Assembly (NCBI GenBank): GCA_964573155.1
Contig: CAZNIN010000002.1
Span: forward strand, 1-61,141
DNA from: JAGQNK01 sp964573155
GTDB lineage: Bacteria; Patescibacteriota; Saccharimonadia; Saccharimonadales; JAGQNK01
Length of the DNA stretch: 61,141 nucleotides
Direction: 5' to 3'
Each line of letters opens with the position of its first letter. Position 1 is the stretch's first letter. The notes under the pieces are model-generated. The model was not told the DNA's origin, made no database searches, and was given only the letters and a program-made list of their open reading frames with translations. Positions 1 through 9,278 of the stretch are shown here, in pieces. The position numbers and the translations under genes are program-made.

Positions 1-2
1 TT

Positions 3-344
3 GGTGAACGGGGTGTCAAGCTTTCCGGCGGACAGCGCCAACGTATCGCGATTGCACGCGCCATGCTGAAGAACGCGCCTATACTGGTGCTAGACGAAGC
101 TACGTCTGCCCTAGACAGCGAGAGCGAAGTGCTTATTCAGGACGCTCTATGGAAGCTCATGGAAGGCCGCACCGCTATAGTGATTGCTCACCGACTAAGC
201 ACTATCCAAAAAATGGACCGTATCCTGGTCATGGACAAAGGAAAGATTGTTGAAGAGGGTTCGCACAAAGAGTTGTTGCGACAGCGCGGCATTTACGCCA
301 GCCTGTGGAACCACCAATCCGGCGGCTTCCTAGAACAGGAATAG
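3..344 (+). CDS. ABC transporter ATP-binding domain, C-terminal fragment
   Basis: The frame is open from the left edge, so only the last 113 residues are present. They hold the ABC signature LSGGQRQR, the Walker B segment ILVLDEATSALD and the H-loop IAHRLST, in the order expected for the nucleotide-binding domain of an MsbA/LmrA-type exporter that couples ATP hydrolysis to transport. The tail (HKELLRQRGIYASLWNHQ) is typical of fused permease-ATPase half-transporters. Substrate cannot be told. Its stop overlaps the 3' end of the convergent next gene by 15 bases. Confidence 0.93.
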   Translation, partial: GERGVKLSGGQRQRIAIARAMLKNAPILVLDEATSALDSESEVLIQDALWKLMEGRTAIVIAHRLSTIQKMDRILVMDKGKIVEEGSHKELLRQRGIYASLWNHQSGGFLEQE

Positions 345-2063
345 ACTCAGGATAAACAGCGCCACAACAATACCTACAATAATCCACAGGTAGGTGTAGG
401 CATGACTTCCCGCCTCGTGTTCACGGGCAGCATATTGCGCTATCAAAGCATCCGAAGCCGCAGATACATCTACTTTTTGGCGCTTATCAGATCGGATATC
501 CTGAGTGGAAGCACTTACCGGCAAAGGCTGGGGTGTAGCCTGTGATGCGTTTTGCTGTCCGGTAAGCCGCTCGTGCGTACCGGCGTCGGACTCGATCGGC
601 TGCCGGCGTTCGCGCAATATTCGCTCTGCCTTACCCTGACCAATCAGCTGCTCGGTCACAACTGCACGTAAATCTTCTTTGTTGATACGCCCTTGTTCGT
701 ATAGTTGCTTGGCGCTTTGGCCATCAACCTCAATTATGGCGGCCATCTTCAACAATTCTACTTCTGACATCCGGTTAACTGCTTCTTTAGTGACTGCCGG
801 TCGAGTTTCTATCTGGGAAATAACAGCACCCGCCAGCTTTTCGTGTCGATGGACGTGCGCTGGAGCTTCTTGTCGTTCAAGCCTAACTGCCTCGCTGTGG
901 GTAGTGGCTAATTGTTCTTCTGTTGATACTGGTCGCAATCCGCTTCGCTCTACTGATAGCTGTTTCATTTCTGACTTAGCCCGCGCTCTTGCCTCTACCT
1001 TTTCAGCGACGACACGACGCATATCTTCACCCTCGCGAGCTATTTTTTCGGCAGTCAGTGAGCGGACTGTTTTTTCCCGTATGGCAATTTTTTCATGCAG
1101 GTCTCGCACCTGTTTCTCGAGTGATTTCTGAATGGGCAGTAATCGTGCTTCGGTCTTGATTCGACCACGGCGGCGACCAATGAGATAGCCAACGATACCA
1201 CCCACCAGTAAATCTGCGCCACGCTGATGACGATTTCCAGATTTTTCGATAACGACCGGACGTGAGAAAGAGGTATTCGGGTTAGTGCCGCTAGGCGCAG
1301 AAGGTGAACCAGACGGACCGCCACCACTTGGGGGAACTGGTGGACGCGGAGGAGCCGGAGGAATAGGCAAAACAGGAGAAATAGATGGAGCGACAGTGGT
1401 TGAGCGAGAGACGGTTGGTTTGCCCGTAGATGAAGCAGCCGGGAACGACAGTGACGAATCGTCATCATCTGAACCCTCTTCGTCCGGCTCAGCCGTCGAC
1501 TCCTCGGTCGGTTCATGGTCAGCCGACGCTATGTCAAGATCGCGCGCCACCTCTCCAACGACAGCGTCCAGGAGTTCATCATCAATAGACTTACCCTTAT
1601 CAACCTCTTCTGCCAGGCTTTCGACAAAAAGCGCACTGCTCAACACCTCTGTTTCTTCAGAGCTATCCGGCTCCACAGAGGCAAGCTCGCCCTCTAGCTC
1701 CTTATCACGGTCATCTATAATCTGCCGTGTAATGAGACGAAGTTCTTCTTCTGATAATTCTTCCGGGTTCTGTGTGATTTCAGTCTCATCACCAAGCCTT
1801 TCTGAATGTTCTGCATCTGTTTTCGGCTTATCCACTTTATTTATTTCAAACAATGAAGACAGGTCAGGTCGACGCTCCTTCGCTCCTGTCTGCCCGTCGT
1901 CAGTTTCATTTTTCTCCTGTTTTTTATCGGTAGATTTAGCCTCTACGTCGAACAAGAAACGTTTTTTCTTCTTTTTGGATTTTTTAAAGTCTTCCTGGTC
2001 GTCAGTCAGGCGGTCGTCATCAGAATACAAGCCATCAAAAGGATTACGTTCCATTATGACCAT
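330..2063 (-). CDS. Acidic, proline-rich, coiled-coil protein with C-terminal membrane anchor
   Basis: A 577-residue protein I do not recognise. Residues 1-200 are strongly acidic with a Lys-rich patch near residue 30. Residues about 200-275 are Ser/Pro-rich (PPAPPRPPVPPSGGG). A short glycine-rich hydrophobic stretch (LLVGGIVGYLIG) followed by RRRGR comes next, then a charged region of about 110 residues likely to form coiled coil. The last 20 residues (IIVGIVVALFILSLFLF) form a tail-type membrane anchor. No signal peptide is seen, so most of the protein probably faces the cytoplasm. Two in-frame ATG codons lie at 2063 and 2054, neither with a good Shine-Dalgarno sequence. Function unknown; an envelope-linked scaffold is only a guess. 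Confidence 0.75.
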   Translation of the reverse strand: MVIMERNPFDGLYSDDDRLTDDQEDFKKSKKKKKRFLFDVEAKSTDKKQEKNETDDGQTGAKERRPDLSSLFEINKVDKPKTDAEHSERLGDETEITQNPEELSEEELRLITRQIIDDRDKELEGELASVEPDSSEETEVLSSALFVESLAEEVDKGKSIDDELLDAVVGEVARDLDIASADHEPTEESTAEPDEEGSDDDDSSLSFPAASSTGKPTVSRSTTVAPSISPVLPIPPAPPRPPVPPSGGGPSGSPSAPSGTNPNTSFSRPVVIEKSGNRHQRGADLLVGGIVGYLIGRRRGRIKTEARLLPIQKSLEKQVRDLHEKIAIREKTVRSLTAEKIAREGEDMRRVVAEKVEARARAKSEMKQLSVERSGLRPVSTEEQLATTHSEAVRLERQEAPAHVHRHEKLAGAVISQIETRPAVTKEAVNRMSEVELLKMAAIIEVDGQSAKQLYEQGRINKEDLRAVVTEQLIGQGKAERILRERRQPIESDAGTHERLTGQQNASQATPQPLPVSASTQDIRSDKRQKVDVSAASDALIAQYAAREHEAGSHAYTYLWIIVGIVVALFILSLFLF

Positions 2064-2140
2064 ATTCTACTGCAGGCCGCACCAAAAACCCACACCTCAT
2101 AAGATAGCGTGGGTTAATGTAGCTGATTACGTATGTAGGT

Positions 2141-2824
2141 CTATTTTTCAGTCGACTCTTCGGTCGCAGATTCAGCGCCCTCATCTGCTGGTGCCGATTC
2201 TGCTTCAACAGATTCCTGATCTTCGGCTAGAGCAGCCGCTGCCGCGTCAGCTTCAGCAATTTGGTCTTTTGGCATCTCGACTACAGCTAGTGAAGCCTCG
2301 GCATCAGTCAAAATCGTAACTCCTTTGGGCACCTTTATGTCAGATACGTACAGGCGATCACCGACGTCTTCCAATTTGGTTGCATCTACGCTCAATTCGT
2401 TCGGTAGATCACGGGGCAGTGCTTCGACCTGCACGACATCAAGTTGAGTCAATACCAACAAGCTCTTCTTTTCTGCCGGTATTTCTTCGCCCTCAAGCAC
2501 CACCGGAATTTCGGCGGTCGTCTTTTCGTTCTGCTTAATCGACTGGAAAACAATATGCCTCAATTGATGCTTTCTTGGATCGAAATCTGCGTCTTTGATC
2601 AATGCAAGTTGCTGTTTGCCATCGATATTAAGCTCTACTGGATGATGCTTTCCTGCTTGATTGAATACTTTTGACAGCTTCAGAAAATCGCCCATAACAT
2701 GGAGCGATTCCTTGCCGTGATTGTGGACGACAGCTGGTACCCGGCCTTCCGCGCGCAGTTTACCAAGACCTTTTCCAAGCACTTCTCGTTTATGCAGTTC
2801 CACCCCTATGGTGTCATTCGACAT
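2141..2824 (-). CDS. rplY: 50S ribosomal protein L25 (CTC form)
   Basis: A 227-residue L25/general-stress CTC protein that binds 5S rRNA in the large subunit. The N-terminal L25 fold is recognisable (REVLGKGLGKLRAEGRVPAV near residue 15), followed by the beta-rich CTC domain (GEEIPAEKKSLLVL; LPNELSVDAT). The last 40 residues are Ala/Glu-rich and acidic, as in many long L25 proteins. A GGAGGG Shine-Dalgarno sequence sits 5 bases before the ATG. It is divergent from the dedA-like gene with about 80 bases between them. Confidence 0.93.
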   Translation of the reverse strand: MSNDTIGVELHKREVLGKGLGKLRAEGRVPAVVHNHGKESLHVMGDFLKLSKVFNQAGKHHPVELNIDGKQQLALIKDADFDPRKHQLRHIVFQSIKQNEKTTAEIPVVLEGEEIPAEKKSLLVLTQLDVVQVEALPRDLPNELSVDATKLEDVGDRLYVSDIKVPKGVTILTDAEASLAVVEMPKDQIAEADAAAAALAEDQESVEAESAPADEGAESATEESTEK

Positions 2825-2907
2825 GTAACCCTCCGATAATCTGTATTTGTTTTTCTATTCTAACATTAATCTGGACTGTTATCACGTTGCCTGCTAGGCT
2901 ATATAGG

Positions 2908-3561
2908 ATGATTGCACTGGACAAGATGATTCTTGGCGGCGGCCTGATAGCAATTGGCGCAACGGTTTTCGCAGAATCCGGATTGCTTATCGGATTCTTT
3001 TTGCCAGGAGACACACTTCTGTTCGGCGCAGGCCTACTTGCCTCACAGGGTATTTTTCCTCTAGAGCTTCTTATTATCGTGGTAGTTGTATCGGCAATTG
3101 TCGGAGATAACGTCGGATATAGCATCGGTCGTCGTACAGGAAAAAGACTTTTTAGGAAAAAGGAAAGCATTCTATTCAAACAGGAACATCTCGAACGTGC
3201 CGAAAAGTTCTATGAGCTCCATGGTGGCAAAACTATTATACTGGCACGTTTCGTCCCTGTGGTACGAACCTTTGCACCAATGGTCGCAGGTATCGGTAAA
3301 ATGCCGCGCGGGCGATTTCTCTTATTTAATGTAATCGGGGGAGTATTGTGGGGAGCGGGCGTTACTCTTCTTGGATACTGGTTTGGAGCTCGTATGCCCT
3401 GGCTTGCCGACTATGTCTCACATGTACTTCTGGTCATTATCGCTGCTAGCATTACTCTTGCCGCCCTTCACATTCTGCGGGAAAAAGACAATCGCAAAAT
3501 ACTAGCTGCAAAGTTTCGACTCGTCTTAAGCAATATTGCTCTTAACAAAAAGATCGATTAA
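2908..3561 (+). CDS. DedA-family membrane protein
   Basis: A 217-residue polytopic protein of the DedA/SNARE-associated family, now linked to lipid scrambling and membrane homeostasis. Family marks are the early GLLIGFFLPGDTLLFGAG segment, then GDNVGYSIGRRTGKRLF and the ARFVPVVRTFAPMVAGIGKM motif, whose Arg residues are characteristic. Several hydrophobic segments follow. I take the ATG at 2908 rather than the TTG 21 bases upstream. No strong Shine-Dalgarno sequence is visible. The gene ends back to back with the convergent gene at 3562. Confidence 0.9.
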   Translation: MIALDKMILGGGLIAIGATVFAESGLLIGFFLPGDTLLFGAGLLASQGIFPLELLIIVVVVSAIVGDNVGYSIGRRTGKRLFRKKESILFKQEHLERAEKFYELHGGKTIILARFVPVVRTFAPMVAGIGKMPRGRFLLFNVIGGVLWGAGVTLLGYWFGARMPWLADYVSHVLLVIIAASITLAALHILREKDNRKILAAKFRLVLSNIALNKKID

Positions 3562-4044
3562 TCAGGATAAACTTCGCTGATATTGACCCAGAAATAAGTG
3601 GTTGCCATTACCTTGGTGGACAGTAGGTGCAGTTGTATTAGGATCCAACAGATGGGCCTGCCGAATGAACTCGGTCACGAGCAGCTCACGACTACGTTTT
3701 GTTTGGCGAAGTTCTGGTGCCCCTTCTGGGATATGCTCTAGCGCAAAGATGGATCGCAGGTCATCCCGCGTAAGTAGCTCGCTAAAGAAACAAAGGCTTC
3801 GGTTATAATCACGTCCAACACCCTGCATTGCTTCTGCCATATTTTCTACCGGCGATGTATTTTTTTCGGAACTTGCACAAGAAGCTATCGCTAAATTCCC
3901 AACAAGATGCCACATATTGCGCACGTCAACCCTAGCGTACCCAGTTTCCAACCTGAATAATGTTACATTCGCCAAGTTTTCGCGAGCAAGTACTAATGCA
4001 TTTCGACCGTGAGCTTCAAAAGACCACCTGGGATTTGCCATCAT
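3562..4044 (-). CDS. Uncharacterised 160-residue protein coupled to uvrA
   Basis: Not recognised. It is a soluble-looking protein with a mixed alpha/beta composition and no signal peptide or membrane segment. Its start (ATGATG) overlaps the uvrA stop by four bases, so it is very probably co-translated with uvrA. The second ATG is an equally good start. The protein is moderately Cys/His-containing but shows no clear metal motif. Any role in repair is suggested only by position. Confidence 0.7.
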   Translation of the reverse strand: MMANPRWSFEAHGRNALVLARENLANVTLFRLETGYARVDVRNMWHLVGNLAIASCASSEKNTSPVENMAEAMQGVGRDYNRSLCFFSELLTRDDLRSIFALEHIPEGAPELRQTKRSRELLVTEFIRQAHLLDPNTTAPTVHQGNGNHLFLGQYQRSLS

Positions 4045-6854
4045 TTCAGCATTTGTGATAAAAACCTACCGGTATGAGAACTATGATGTTTTGCAATTTG
4101 CTCAGGCGTACCTTCTGCTACCACCTGGCCACCGCCCGCACCACCTTCCGGCCCCATATCAATCACCCAGTCAGCATTCTTAATAACATCGAGGTTGTGT
4201 TCAATAATAATCATACTATTACCAGTATCGACTAAAGCATGCAGTACATCGAGTAGCCTATTGACGTCATCCATATGCAAACCAGTTGTCGGTTCGTCTA
4301 GGATGTACAACGTACGACCCGTTGCTCGTCGCGACAACTCTGTTGCGAGCTTCACCCGCTGAGCTTCACCACCGGAAAGGGTCGTGGCCGGTTGGCCAAG
4401 TTTTATGTAGCCCAGACCGACGTTTACCATCGTCTGCAACTTTCTCGCAATCGATGGAATGTTTTCAAAAAAACCCAAAGCCGTTTCGCAAGTCATGTCT
4501 AACACGTCACTAATCGTTTTGCCTTTGTAATGGATCTCCAAAGCTTCGCGATTGTAGCGTTTGCCCTTACAGACCTCGCACGGCACATATACATCAGGTA
4601 GAAAATGCATCTCGATTTTGATGATGCCATCGCCGGCACAATTTTCGCATCTTCCTCCGCGAACATTGAAACTAAAACGTCCAGGGCCATACCCACGCAG
4701 TTTGGCCTCCGGCGTACTAGCAAACAACTCACGGATAGGTGTAAACAAGCCCGTATAGGTAGCTGGATTAGAACGCGGTGTCCTGCCTATTGGTGATTGA
4801 TCAATGATAATTGCCTTATCGAGGTGCTCTATACCTTCAATATCATCATGCCGGCCAGGCACGGCATTAGCTCGCATGAGACGGGCCGACAGTTCTTTTG
4901 CCAGAATATCGTTAATGAGACTTGATTTTCCGGAGCCAGATACACCACTAACCACTACTAATTGGCCGAGTGGAATCTCTACATCAATGTTATTAAGGTT
5001 GTTTTCTTTTGCCCCTTTGATACTCAGCGATTTGTCATTACCCTTGCGTCGCTTTTTCGGTGTAGCTATCTTTTTTACACCGTTCAGATATTTGCCAGTG
5101 ATACTTTTTTCATCCGCGGCAACCTCTTCCGGAGCACCGGCAGCGACTACTTTACCACCGTGGATACCTGCGCCGGGACCAATATCCAACAAGTAGTCAG
5201 CTGTCCTAATTGTATCTTCGTCATGCTCGACTACGATAACTGTATTCCCAAGATCGCGGAGATGTTTGAGAGTATTAATAAGCCGCTCATTATCGCGCTG
5301 GTGCAGTCCTATGCTCGGCTCATCAAGCACATACAGGACACCCTGAAGGCCTGAGCCAATCTGAGTTGCCAGACGAATTCGTTGTGCTTCACCACCAGAA
5401 AGCGTCACTGCACTCCGTAACAAATTCAAATAATTAAGGCCTACGTCTTGCATAAATTGTAGCCGGGCGCAAATCTCCTTGATCACCTGCTGCGCAATCT
5501 GAGACTCTTTATTACTTAGTTTGATGCTGTTAAAAAACTCAATGGCTTCGTCGATTGATAATTCACAAATATCCATGATGGAATGCTTAGCAACTGTCAC
5601 TGCCAGCACTTCCGGACGAAGACGACGGCCCTCACAGACATGACATGGTCGTTCACGCATAAACCGCTCTATGTCACGACGCATGAAATCACTTTCGGTT
5701 TCTTTATGTCGACGTTCTAGATTTGGAATCACACCTTCATATGTAGTCTCAAACGTTCGACCTATACCGAGCGATACCTTATATTTCTCATTGCCAGTGC
5801 CATATAATATTTTGTCCAATTGATCTTTTTTTAGCTCACCGGTGGGTACGTGCAAAGAAAAACCATAACGATCAGCAACTGCTTGCATTTTCTTGGTATA
5901 CCATGCGTCCGTGTTAATACGATTGAATGGCCGTATGGCGCCTTCGGCAATAGTCAATCGACCATTCGGTATCACTAGTTCAGGATCTACCTCGAGTCGG
6001 GACCCTAGACCGGTACAGACAGGACAAGCACCGTGCGGGCTATTAAAACTAAATGTCCGTGGTTCAAGTTCGGGTATAACCACGTCCGGATGATCAATAC
6101 AGGCATACATCAAACTATAATCGAAATCTTCTTGGCTATCAGCATTAAGTACTTTTAGCTTACCGTCTGCCACTTCAATCGCCTGTTCGACACTTTGCGC
6201 CAACCGCCCTCTGCTATCCTCATCGTTTACTAAGCGGTCGACAACAATTTCGATGGTATGCTTGTAGTTTTTATCGAGCTCAGGAAATTCATCCAATGCG
6301 TACACAACACCGTCGATTCGTGCCCTTGCAAAACCGGCACGTTGGTATTGCTCAGGAATGTGCTCGAAAGCGCCTTTCTTGTCGGTAACGACTGGCGCCA
6401 AAATCATCAGACGGGATTTTTCGGGTAGACTAGCGACCTTGTCAACGATCGCCTGCGTAGTCTGACGCTCCACAGGCCGCCCACACACAGGACAATGCGG
6501 AATACCAATACGAGCGAATAATAAACGTAAATAATCGTAAATTTCCGTCACCGTAGCGACTGTACTTCGGGGATTTCGGCTGGTTGACTTTTGGTCGATT
6601 GATATTGCCGGGCTCAACCCATCAATTTGATCAACATCGGGTTTTTCCATGAGCCCCAGAAATTGACGAGCATATGAGCTGAGGGATTCTACATATCTGC
6701 GCTGTCCTTCTGCGTAAATCGTATCGAAAGCAAGTGACGACTTACCAGAACCAGATAGTCCAGTAATCACCACTAGCTTGTTGCGCGGTAGCTCGACATT
6801 GATATTTTTCAGATTATGCTCGCGAGCACCCTTGACGATAATCTTCTCGCTCAT
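4041..6854 (-). CDS. uvrA: UvrABC excinuclease subunit A
   Basis: A 937-residue, full-length UvrA, the ATPase that finds bulky DNA lesions and loads UvrB. Two ABC modules are present: N-terminal Walker A GLSGSGKSSLAFDT near residue 32 and the second, GVSGSGKSSLINDI, near residue 643. Two signature motifs (LSGGEAQRIRLA and LSGGEAQRVKLA) and Walker B LYVLDEPSIGL / LYILDEPTTGLH are in place. Cys pairs for the zinc sites are visible (CPVCGRP; CENCAGDG with CEVCKGK). The ATG at 6854 is preceded by GAGG; a TTG lies one codon upstream. A -10-like TATAAT sits about 30 bases upstream. The downstream gene overlaps by 4 bases. Confidence 0.98.
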   Translation of the reverse strand: MSEKIIVKGAREHNLKNINVELPRNKLVVITGLSGSGKSSLAFDTIYAEGQRRYVESLSSYARQFLGLMEKPDVDQIDGLSPAISIDQKSTSRNPRSTVATVTEIYDYLRLLFARIGIPHCPVCGRPVERQTTQAIVDKVASLPEKSRLMILAPVVTDKKGAFEHIPEQYQRAGFARARIDGVVYALDEFPELDKNYKHTIEIVVDRLVNDEDSRGRLAQSVEQAIEVADGKLKVLNADSQEDFDYSLMYACIDHPDVVIPELEPRTFSFNSPHGACPVCTGLGSRLEVDPELVIPNGRLTIAEGAIRPFNRINTDAWYTKKMQAVADRYGFSLHVPTGELKKDQLDKILYGTGNEKYKVSLGIGRTFETTYEGVIPNLERRHKETESDFMRRDIERFMRERPCHVCEGRRLRPEVLAVTVAKHSIMDICELSIDEAIEFFNSIKLSNKESQIAQQVIKEICARLQFMQDVGLNYLNLLRSAVTLSGGEAQRIRLATQIGSGLQGVLYVLDEPSIGLHQRDNERLINTLKHLRDLGNTVIVVEHDEDTIRTADYLLDIGPGAGIHGGKVVAAGAPEEVAADEKSITGKYLNGVKKIATPKKRRKGNDKSLSIKGAKENNLNNIDVEIPLGQLVVVSGVSGSGKSSLINDILAKELSARLMRANAVPGRHDDIEGIEHLDKAIIIDQSPIGRTPRSNPATYTGLFTPIRELFASTPEAKLRGYGPGRFSFNVRGGRCENCAGDGIIKIEMHFLPDVYVPCEVCKGKRYNREALEIHYKGKTISDVLDMTCETALGFFENIPSIARKLQTMVNVGLGYIKLGQPATTLSGGEAQRVKLATELSRRATGRTLYILDEPTTGLHMDDVNRLLDVLHALVDTGNSMIIIEHNLDVIKNADWVIDMGPEGGAGGGQVVAEGTPEQIAKHHSSHTGRFLSQMLK

Positions 6855-6926
6855 CAATTCCTCACTCTAAACGGCTAGGAATTATACGTTATTTCACACA
6901 ATTTTTCCAGTGACCAAAGCTTGTGA

Positions 6927-7598
6927 TTAATATTCACCGGGATAGAACTCTACAGGCTCAAGCGTCACACAAAGCGGCACTTGCAACGCCCCGCCTTCCT
7001 CACTTCCCAGCTGAATAGGTTCATCACTTCGTAAATCGTTCATTGCCTCGATTGCTCTACGAAGGTCAGATTTCCTTACATGATCCTGTGCTGTACCACA
7101 CGTAAGGTGGAGAGGCACTACATCGCGCATCGTTCCTTTTATACCAATGCCGCCTAAAGATAGTCGGATGTCACGATACTCTTCTTCTAACTCTTCACTA
7201 TGTACTCGATAGCCGAGGTGCCTACCCCTGAAAAGGTCCGCTTCGCCAATAGTCACATCTATTGGATTCGAGAAAACTGAAGTTATGCGTTGTTTTTCTT
7301 TGACACTCCTTCTCCCTAACTCATAGCCAACAACTATGCCGCGACTGACTTGTTTCTGGATACTGGTGAGTGGCATTTCAGTTACGTGAAGAGCTCGGCG
7401 TGGCTCCAACCTTTCATCAATGACACCATCATCCCTCAATGCGCCGAAAGCTTCTATGATAGGAGCCGCCGATTCATACGCCACCCTTCTTCGTATGCCA
7501 AACGGCACAAAGCTCTCTGCTTTGGCGGCCACTCTTAGTTCTCTTCGCGAGTACTGTTTGTTTTTGCGAGCTGCCTGAGCATTATGATTTTTTCTCAC
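6927..7598 (-). CDS. Putative 2H phosphoesterase (LigT-like) protein
   Basis: A 223-residue protein with two His-x-Thr motifs in similar hydrophobic settings: ALHVTEMPL (H71, T73) and PLHLTCGTA (H164, T166). Two HxT/S motifs about 90 residues apart are the hallmark of the 2H phosphoesterase fold, which hydrolyses or joins 2'-5' phosphodiester or cyclic phosphate bonds in RNA and nucleotides. The first 25 residues are very basic (RKNHNAQAARKNKQ), which would suit RNA binding. The GTG start has a good AGGAG at 8 bases. The assignment rests on the motif pair only; the exact substrate is unknown. Confidence 0.55.
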   Translation of the reverse strand: MRKNHNAQAARKNKQYSRRELRVAAKAESFVPFGIRRRVAYESAAPIIEAFGALRDDGVIDERLEPRRALHVTEMPLTSIQKQVSRGIVVGYELGRRSVKEKQRITSVFSNPIDVTIGEADLFRGRHLGYRVHSEELEEEYRDIRLSLGGIGIKGTMRDVVPLHLTCGTAQDHVRKSDLRRAIEAMNDLRSDEPIQLGSEEGGALQVPLCVTLEPVEFYPGEY

Positions 7599-7702
7599 AA
7601 AATCTCCTATTGCGTGAGAGAACTTTACTATTTTTATTGTAGTCTTTGTGCTTATGCGACTACAAGCTGGTTGTAAAAACTACTTGGAGATGCTAGGGTT
7701 TT

Positions 7703-8524
7703 ATGGTGAAAATAGCTATTCAAGGTATTGCAGGCTCCTTTCATCATCAAGCAGCCATAAAAATGCTCAATACTGACATTGAACTTATTCAGTGCGCTAC
7801 ATTTCAGCAGGTGTTTGAATCAGTTGCGACCGGTGACGCACAACAAGGTGTGGTTGCGATTGAAAATAGTCTGCATGGCTCAATAAACGCCGTATATAGG
7901 TTGCTGGCGCGTAATTCCCTATGGGTCAGTAAAGAAACAGTACTGCATATACATCAGTATTTGATAGCTGCACAAGACATTGCAACTGACGCAATCGGAA
8001 CAGTTCTTTCTCAGGCGCCAGCAATTGCGCAGTGTGAATTATGGCTGGAAAATCACATGCCTCACGCGCGGATCGAAGAAACGCATGATACTGCCGAAAG
8101 TGTCCGTTATGTCACGCAACAGAGCGACCAACCACTAGCGGCGATCGCCGGCAAAAAGGCAGCCGAACTGTATGGGGGCACGATCATTGCTGGGCCAATC
8201 AATGACGATGAACATAACTACACGCGTTTTTTTCTAATTGGAAGAGACCGGCACACTCACAATAACGCTACAAAAACCAGCATTATCCTCGAAACTAATC
8301 ACCAGCCAGCCGCCCTATATAACGCCCTGGGCATCTTCGCTGACGCAGACATTAACCTATCCAAGCTCGATAGCCATCCTATTGCAAACGACAAGCGTCA
8401 CTATGCTTTTTATATAGATTTCGAAGCAAAACTAGATGAACAAACAGAACGTGAAGTCTTTGAAAAACTACGTGCCCAAGGTTGTCACATAACGGTACTC
8501 GGTAGCTATATGACAGTCGTCTAG
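7703..8524 (+). CDS. pheA: Prephenate dehydratase with ACT domain
   Basis: A 273-residue monofunctional prephenate dehydratase, which turns prephenate into phenylpyruvate in phenylalanine synthesis. Seen in order: IQGIAGSFHHQAA at the N terminus, GVVAIENSLHGS near residue 52, the catalytic-region motif NYTRFFLIGR near residue 170, and a C-terminal ACT domain whose Phe-binding motif reads LSKLDSHPI (family usual: ESRP). No other aromatic amino-acid genes are in the window, which is odd for a reduced genome. It may form a short plus-strand unit with the next gene, 10 bases downstream. Confidence 0.92.
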   Translation: MVKIAIQGIAGSFHHQAAIKMLNTDIELIQCATFQQVFESVATGDAQQGVVAIENSLHGSINAVYRLLARNSLWVSKETVLHIHQYLIAAQDIATDAIGTVLSQAPAIAQCELWLENHMPHARIEETHDTAESVRYVTQQSDQPLAAIAGKKAAELYGGTIIAGPINDDEHNYTRFFLIGRDRHTHNNATKTSIILETNHQPAALYNALGIFADADINLSKLDSHPIANDKRHYAFYIDFEAKLDEQTEREVFEKLRAQGCHITVLGSYMTVV

Positions 8525-8534
8525 GCTATACTTT

Positions 8535-8951
8535 ATGGGTATGGCACGAGTCAAACACTACATACAGCTAATTATTTTTGATACCTTGGCTGTTATCTGT
8601 ATGATCGGCGCAATCCTCACCGGGTGGCTCCCGGGACCTGGTGGTATTCCGTTATTCATCATCGGACTTGGTTTGTTGGCTATAAATCATGAATGGGCAG
8701 AGCGCTACATAGACATGCTTCGTGAATACGCAGATAAGCTTGGCGATCTTATTTTTACACCAAGGCTTCGTGTCTTCTTTGATCTTCTTGCCCCGACGCT
8801 GTTAATATGGGGAGCCTACATAGTACTAGACATGCTTCAACCTTGGACCAAGGCAGTCGGGGTGTTTATGATAAGTATGGGAGTACTTGTCTTTTTTGGC
8901 AATCGAAATCGATGGAAACGACTTAAGCAGAAGGTCAAGAAAAAGCGTTAG
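8535..8951 (+). CDS. PGPGW-type small membrane protein
   Basis: A 138-residue membrane protein with the motif TGWLPGPGGIPLFIIGL near residue 28, characteristic of the putative transmembrane PGPGW family. Two N-terminal and two C-terminal hydrophobic segments flank a charged middle, and the C terminus is very basic (RWKRLKQKVKKKR). An alternative ATG lies two codons in (8541). Function unknown. It follows pheA by 10 bases. Confidence 0.75.
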   Translation: MGMARVKHYIQLIIFDTLAVICMIGAILTGWLPGPGGIPLFIIGLGLLAINHEWAERYIDMLREYADKLGDLIFTPRLRVFFDLLAPTLLIWGAYIVLDMLQPWTKAVGVFMISMGVLVFFGNRNRWKRLKQKVKKKR

Positions 8952-9032
8952 CGTAATATAACATATTTGCTTTATTTACAATTTAGTGTAAAATCCACCT
9001 TAAAATTATATACTCACAGTCAGAGGTGGCAT

Positions 9033-9278
9033 ATGTTAGAGCTCATTGTTTTAGGCCAAATACCCGGAAGTCAGTTTCAACTTACTTTTGGCCATACGAT
9101 CGTACTGTGGCTGGGATTTGTGATCACAGTACTGTTACGGATGAAAGGGCGCAAAATAAAAAATACCCTTTCAACCGAAGCAGAGATGTTGCTCATTTAT
9201 GTCTCATTGAGATTTAGACATAAATCACCCTTCGCTCGCTGGCAAAACGCTCTGGCCGTAAAGCTGAAGCTCTTCTAG
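9033..9278 (+). CDS. Small single-pass membrane protein, 81 residues
   Basis: Starts at an ATG with a GAGGTGG Shine-Dalgarno sequence 4 bases upstream. A hydrophobic segment (IVLWLGFVITVLL) is followed by a basic stretch (RMKGRKIKN), which suggests one membrane pass with a cytoplasmic C terminus. No family recognised. The last 54 bases overlap the 3' end of the convergent sbcB gene, so the C terminus could be read differently in relatives. Confidence 0.55.
   Translation: MLELIVLGQIPGSQFQLTFGHTIVLWLGFVITVLLRMKGRKIKNTLSTEAEMLLIYVSLRFRHKSPFARWQNALAVKLKLF

Noticed and set aside
1285..2319. A 344-codon plus-strand frame rich in Ser
   Set aside because: It is antisense to the acidic coiled-coil gene and the L25 gene; composition reflects their codons.
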